DNA of 64,000 bases from Paenibacillus sp. UNC499MF. GTDB taxonomy: Bacteria > Bacillota > Bacilli > Paenibacillales > NBRC-103111. Each line of letters starts with the position of its first letter. Position 1 is the stretch's first letter. A program made the position numbers and the translations under genes. The DNA is taken from NCBI RefSeq assembly GCF_900107975.1, contig NZ_FNVF01000007.1, positions 222,085-286,084 on the forward strand, read 5' to 3'. The notes below the pieces were generated by a model. It searched no databases and was not told where the DNA came from. It saw nothing but the letters and a program-made list of their open reading frames with translations. Below are positions 60,143 to 64,000 of the stretch, piece after piece.

Positions 60143-61165
60143 ATGTCCTGGAAAACAGCGCTGTACGATTATCTGCACGCACGCAATACGGCGGAAACGG
60201 AAGCGTCGGCCGGAGTGCTGGCAAACGTTGTGGAAGACGAAGAGTTCAGCCGTGAAACCGACGCCCGGTACAACCGGCTGACCGAAAGCCGCAAGGAACG
60301 AGGGATTAAGGCGCTGCGGGGAGAGATGCGGCTCAAGCTTCAGCACGTGCATGAACACGAGGAAGGCGTTACCGCGGATGTTGAATGCCAGCGGCAGTTT
60401 TTTTACGAACAAGGGGGCAGGGAACGAAACGAAGGCATCGTCATCCGGGAGCGGGTAGGCTTGATCCGAAGGGGAACGCGCTGGAAGATTGCGCGGATTT
60501 CCGCCCGGGAGAGCGAGCGGGAAAAAACGAGACAGCCGTACTCCTGGCTGGCGGAGGAAGGAATTTACACGCCCGAAGGTGAAATCTCTTCGTCGCAGCC
60601 CTACCTGAATTATAGTATACTGAACCATGTCGGAACTTACCCCGAAACCCGGAAGAAGCTTTATGACCGCGGCAAAGCCGTCAAGTATGCGGACACCTGG
60701 TGGAACCGGTACAATCCGGCTTTTATTGAATTCGAAGTGGACTGCACAAGCTACGTCTCCCAATGTCTCTTTGCAGGGGGGACACCGATGAACTATACTG
60801 GGAAAAGAGGCGCCGGCTGGTGGTACGCCGGCAAGCAGGGCAGCCGTGAGCTCTGGAGTTACAGCTGGGCGGTCGCCCAGGCTCTTCAGCTTCATGTGCC
60901 CGCTTCCCGCAGAGGACTGAGCGGAACGCTCGTTTCCTCGGCCGCCGAACTAAGGCCGGGCGATTTTATCAGCTATGACTGGGACGGCGACGGACGGTTT
61001 CAGCACAATACCTTCGTAACCGCACTGGATGCGAGCGGCATGCCGCTCGTTAACGCGCATACCGTCAGCAGCAAGCACCGCTACTGGGATTATAAGGACT
61101 CGTACGCGTGGACGGATAAAACCCGGTATGCCTTTGTCCGTGTTTCGGATGAAATGGATGGATAA
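60143..61165 (+). CDS. Amidase-domain protein (amidase_6 type)
   Basis: 340 residues. The C-terminal half (about 175-335) is a papain-like amidase domain: catalytic Cys in EVDCTSYVSQCLFAGG and His in RFQHNTFVTALD, with RPGDFISYDWDGDG between. The N-terminal half is charged and helical (about 25-130), without a signal peptide or membrane span. Such domains often act on cell wall or spore peptidoglycan. ATG at 60143 follows GGGAGG. Next to ddl, so a cell wall role is plausible. Confidence 0.85.
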   Translation: MSWKTALYDYLHARNTAETEASAGVLANVVEDEEFSRETDARYNRLTESRKERGIKALRGEMRLKLQHVHEHEEGVTADVECQRQFFYEQGGRERNEGIVIRERVGLIRRGTRWKIARISARESEREKTRQPYSWLAEEGIYTPEGEISSSQPYLNYSILNHVGTYPETRKKLYDRGKAVKYADTWWNRYNPAFIEFEVDCTSYVSQCLFAGGTPMNYTGKRGAGWWYAGKQGSRELWSYSWAVAQALQLHVPASRRGLSGTLVSSAAELRPGDFISYDWDGDGRFQHNTFVTALDASGMPLVNAHTVSSKHRYWDYKDSYAWTDKTRYAFVRVSDEMDG

Positions 61166-61197
61166 ATACAGATTATGGAATCAGGCGGAGGGGAAAC

Positions 61198-62337
61198 ATG
61201 AGCCGGAAATTGCGGATAGGACTGATCTATGGCGGTAAATCCGGGGAGCATGAGGTATCTTTGCAAACCGCGCATGCCGTCATTGGAGCATTGGATGTAT
61301 CGAAGTATGAAATTACGCCTTTCTATATTACAAAGCAGGGGGAATGGCGCCGGGGAGCGGCTCTGAACGGCCGGGTCGAGCGCAAGGAGCTGCTCGCGTT
61401 CGACGCTTCGGAAGGTGAAGCGGCAGGTACGGCCCTGGCTCCTTTCTTCTCCGGTCTTACGAGCCAGGCGGGCGGCGTTCTGTCCGAAGTGGCCGCTGCG
61501 GGCGAAGCCGCCGGTGCGGACGCTGTCGATGTCGTGCTGCCCCTGCTGCACGGTACCTTCGGAGAGGACGGTACCATCCAGGGGCTGCTGGAGATGGCGA
61601 ACATTCCGTATGTGGGAGCGGGCGTGCTCGCTTCGGCCGTCGGAATGGACAAAGTCGCCATGAAGAAAATGTTCGCGCAGGAGGGGCTTCCTCAATGCGT
61701 GTACCGGCACTTCACCCGCTCCCAATGGGAGAAGGACCAGCCGTTCTTCCTGATGGAAACCGAGATTTCCATCGGCTACCCGTGCTTCATCAAGCCGGCC
61801 AACCTGGGTTCGAGCGTAGGAATTTCCAAAGCCCGCAACCGGCAGGAGCTGATCGAAGCGGTAGAATACGCCTTCCAGTTTGACCGGAAGGTGATTGTGG
61901 AAGAATTCGTGGACGCCCGGGAGATTGAAGTTGCCATTCTCGGCAATGAAGAGCCTCTGGCCTCCGTTCCGGGCGAGATCGTGTCTTCCAGCGAGTTCTA
62001 CGACTACAAGGCTAAATACGTCGACGGCAAATCGACGATGGTCATTCCGGCGGACCTGCCGGAAGAAACCGCCGCGCAGATTCAGGAACTCGCCATACAG
62101 GCGTTCCAGTCCATCGACGGATCGGGCTTGTCGCGCGTCGATTTCTTCCTGACCCGCACGGACGGGAAGATCTATATCAATGAGATCAACACCATGCCGG
62201 GCTTTACCCCGTTCAGCATGTATCCCCTTCTCTGGAAGGAATCCGGCAAACCTTACGCGGAGCTGCTGGACGATCTCATCCGGCTTGCCATTGAACGCCA
62301 CGCGGCCAAACAGCAAATCAAGTATACGGCGGAGTAA
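61198..62337 (+). CDS. ddl: D-alanine--D-alanine ligase
   Basis: 379 residues. ATP-grasp ligase that makes the D-Ala-D-Ala end of the peptidoglycan stem. IGLIYGGKSGEHEVSLQTA (about 6-24) is the N-terminal motif; VLPLLHGTFGEDGTIQGLLE holds the conserved ligase Glu, KPANLGSSVGISKA is the ATP-grasp glycine loop, and YINEINTMPGF carries the metal ligands. The omega loop has Tyr-Lys as EFYDYKAKYVDG, the D-Ala rather than D-Lac pattern. ATG at 61198 follows CGGAGGGG. Confidence 0.96.
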   Translation: MSRKLRIGLIYGGKSGEHEVSLQTAHAVIGALDVSKYEITPFYITKQGEWRRGAALNGRVERKELLAFDASEGEAAGTALAPFFSGLTSQAGGVLSEVAAAGEAAGADAVDVVLPLLHGTFGEDGTIQGLLEMANIPYVGAGVLASAVGMDKVAMKKMFAQEGLPQCVYRHFTRSQWEKDQPFFLMETEISIGYPCFIKPANLGSSVGISKARNRQELIEAVEYAFQFDRKVIVEEFVDAREIEVAILGNEEPLASVPGEIVSSSEFYDYKAKYVDGKSTMVIPADLPEETAAQIQELAIQAFQSIDGSGLSRVDFFLTRTDGKIYINEINTMPGFTPFSMYPLLWKESGKPYAELLDDLIRLAIERHAAKQQIKYTAE

Positions 62338-62508
62338 CGGCATTGCCGGACACCGATCAGCGCATGGCGGGGGAGCAGGCTGCCGTCCGCGGGTACAACC
62401 CCGCGGACCGGGAGGCTAATCCGGGCCGGCGAGGACGTGAGAGCGGCTTTCCTCCATGCGTTTTGTTTTGTAGAAATGACTACTATTCCGATCAGCCGGG
62501 AGGGCGCT

Positions 62509-62832
62509 ATGGGCTTTCAGACCGAATTTAATTCCGTATGCAAATTCAAATCCGAGCAGGAACTGTACGAGCTGTTGGAATATGGGCGCTGCAAAATGCG
62601 CAAAAGCGGGTTCCGCGTGTATCCGACCGGCCAGAAAGTAATCGCCTATTCACCCGCCAACGAGGCGGTGGCTATCGTAAAGATCAGCGCTTCCATTGCG
62701 GAGATCACTTTCCAGGGGGATGAAGTGACCCTTGTGGAGATGGATCTGGTACGCAAGCTGACCGAGGAAGAGGCGCGCGTGCAGACGGCGCTGGCCCACG
62801 AGATGTTTTTCGGCGAACAGGGAAGCAAATAA
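62509..62832 (+). CDS. Conserved-looking hypothetical protein, 107 residues
   Basis: Starts MGFQTEFNSVCKFKSEQELY and continues with a short beta-rich middle (FRVYPTGQKVIAYSPANEAVAIVKISASIAEITF) given by position 41-74, then a helical end. No membrane span or signal peptide. I do not recognise the family; the pattern looks like a compact single domain. ATG at 62509 follows GGGAGGG by four bases; an upstream in-frame ATG lacks a site. It lies 171 bp after ddl and before a terminator. Confidence 0.75.
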   Translation: MGFQTEFNSVCKFKSEQELYELLEYGRCKMRKSGFRVYPTGQKVIAYSPANEAVAIVKISASIAEITFQGDEVTLVEMDLVRKLTEEEARVQTALAHEMFFGEQGSK

Positions 62833-62943
62833 AAAGGCGGGCGGTTTTCGGACAATGCGTTAGGGAACGGAGAAAACGTCCGAGGGGAATGCGCCCTAGA
62901 GCCCTATTCCCTGCCCGTTTCATCCACTTATACCGTGAATATG

Positions 62944-62992
62944 GAAAGCAGCTTTGATCTCGGCCCCGGTTGAGAAAACGGCTGCTTTTTTA
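62944..62992 (+). terminator. Terminator before uvsE
   Basis: AAAGCAGC / GCTGCTTTTTT outer stem enclosing an inner TCTC/GAGA-type stem, followed by a T-run. Confidence 0.8.
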
Positions 62993-63109
62993 TTTTGGGC
63001 CGCTGAAATTTCAGATCGTTAAAATTTTGCATTCATAAATATAGGAGCCTTTTATTCTGGGCATCTTATCAGTAAAGACCAATCAGGAGCAAGGATGTGA
63101 CCAACGGCC

Positions 63110-64000
63110 ATGATCGTACGCTTGGGGTATGTGGCGATGTCCACGGAAGTGAAGAATGCGTCCCCGTCCAAGACGATGACGGCAACACTGTTCAGCCAGT
63201 TGAATGACCGGGAGGCGGCTGTGCGCAAGCTGGAGCGAATAGGAGCCGAGAACCTGCACAATACGCTCCGGCTTCTCAGGCATAACCGCGCTTACGATAT
63301 CAAGGTTTACCGCTATTCGTCCAAACTGATTCCCCTGCTGGGTCATGAAATGCTGGGAGACTGGGACCCTATTCCGGCTCTTGCCGAAGAATTTAAAGAG
63401 GTAGGGGAGTACGCCAAGCTGCACGGAATGCGGACGAGCTTCCATCCCGATCACTTTACGGTGCTCAGTACACCGCGCAAAGATGTCCTGCTCAAGTCTT
63501 ATGCGGACCTGGAACGTCATGCGGCCATGTTGGAGGCGATGGGACTGGGAGAAGACGCCAAGCTCAATATCCACGTAGGCGGAACTTACGGAGACAAACC
63601 GAAAGCGGCCAAGCGGTTTCTGGCTCATTTTGCCGATTTGAACGAAAAAGCCCGCCGCCGTCTTACTTTGGAGAACGACGACAAGACGTTCACCGCCCGG
63701 GAAACGCTGGAAATCTGCGAGAAGGTCGGCGTGCCTATGGTGCTCGATGTCCATCATCATCAAGTGAACAACGAGGGGGAGGACATTCTGGAGCTGTGGC
63801 CCCGGATACAGGCGACGTGGGAAGGTCAGCTATGCGTCTCTCTCCCGGATAGCGCGGACCAGCCGCTGCCGCCCAAAATCCATGTGTCGAGCCCCAAGAA
63901 CGATAAAGACATCCGCAGCCATGCGGATTATGTGGAAGCCGGGCCTTTGCTGGAATTTTTCAGGGGCATTGCCGGAATCACTCCGCGGCTCGACGTTATG
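63110..64000 (+). CDS. uvsE: UV DNA damage endonuclease UvsE (N-terminal part)
   Basis: 297 codons visible; the gene runs off the right edge. Product begins MIVRLGYVAMSTEVKNASPS, the UvsE start. It nicks DNA 5' to UV photoproducts. Metal-binding residues fit the TIM barrel: HPDHF, LNIHVGG, LTLENDD (Glu) and LDVHHHQVNNE. ATG at 63110, with AAGGATGTGA about eight bases upstream. In B. subtilis the homologue is called YwjD. Confidence 0.95.
   Translation, partial: MIVRLGYVAMSTEVKNASPSKTMTATLFSQLNDREAAVRKLERIGAENLHNTLRLLRHNRAYDIKVYRYSSKLIPLLGHEMLGDWDPIPALAEEFKEVGEYAKLHGMRTSFHPDHFTVLSTPRKDVLLKSYADLERHAAMLEAMGLGEDAKLNIHVGGTYGDKPKAAKRFLAHFADLNEKARRRLTLENDDKTFTARETLEICEKVGVPMVLDVHHHQVNNEGEDILELWPRIQATWEGQLCVSLPDSADQPLPPKIHVSSPKNDKDIRSHADYVEAGPLLEFFRGIAGITPRLDVM

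Overview
The window reads as chromosomal DNA of an endospore-forming, fairly GC-rich Firmicute of the Paenibacillus type. The evidence is a three-component spore germination receptor operon, LiaH/PspA-type membrane stress genes, a bacilliredoxin, a YneF-type protein, the EcsAB pair, GGAGG-type ribosome binding sites throughout, CcpA cre boxes, and a chitinase built as GH18 + FnIII + cellulose-binding-type module. The genus is an inference from gene content. I see no transposase, integrase, phage gene, CRISPR array, rRNA or tRNA.

Left part (1-19.5 kb): the start of a class Ib ribonucleotide reductase operon (nrdI-nrdE, leftward, nrdE cut by the window edge) lies behind a promoter with NrdR boxes, a cobalamin riboswitch and a long leader with a terminator. 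Next come a small membrane protein, a 698-residue propeller-like protein of unknown role, an orphan DRE-TIM aldolase-like enzyme, the EcsAB ABC transporter, an HI0933-type flavoprotein, a gerA-type operon (A, C, small ORF, B; leftward), a secreted metallophosphoesterase, and a rightward membrane-stress cluster (LiaI-like, PspA, PspC, second PspA).

Middle (19.5-42 kb): secreted chitinase preceded by a tightly coupled 50-residue ORF, nadE, acpS, mutY, sodA, then a carbohydrate operon (two ABC permeases, binding lipoprotein, LacI regulator, BadF-type kinase, GH4 glycosidase) whose promoter is overlapped by a cre box. A housekeeping run follows: GNAT, DUF402, signal peptidase, queG, ogt, HD-GYP, yneF, tetR-type regulator, folE.

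Right part (42-64 kb): a complete 2-aminoethylphosphonate uptake and degradation operon (binding protein, ATPase, fused permease, phnX, phnW) that also holds a saccharopine-dehydrogenase-like gene and is followed by a DeoR-type regulator. Then come a superoxide dismutase fused to a helical domain through a Gly/Pro-rich linker, an alpha/beta hydrolase with a structured leader, an IclR-type regulator, a CDF metal transporter, aconitase, an amidase-like protein, ddl, and the start of uvsE.

The main regulatory observations are the NrdR plus B12 riboswitch control of nrdIE, a shared GTTTCA-N5-TGAAAC palindrome just downstream of the predicted start sites of both the iclR-type gene and acnA, competing hairpins over the hydrolase ribosome binding site, and the cre box inside the carbohydrate promoter. 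Everything here was read by eye; no database or folding search was run.
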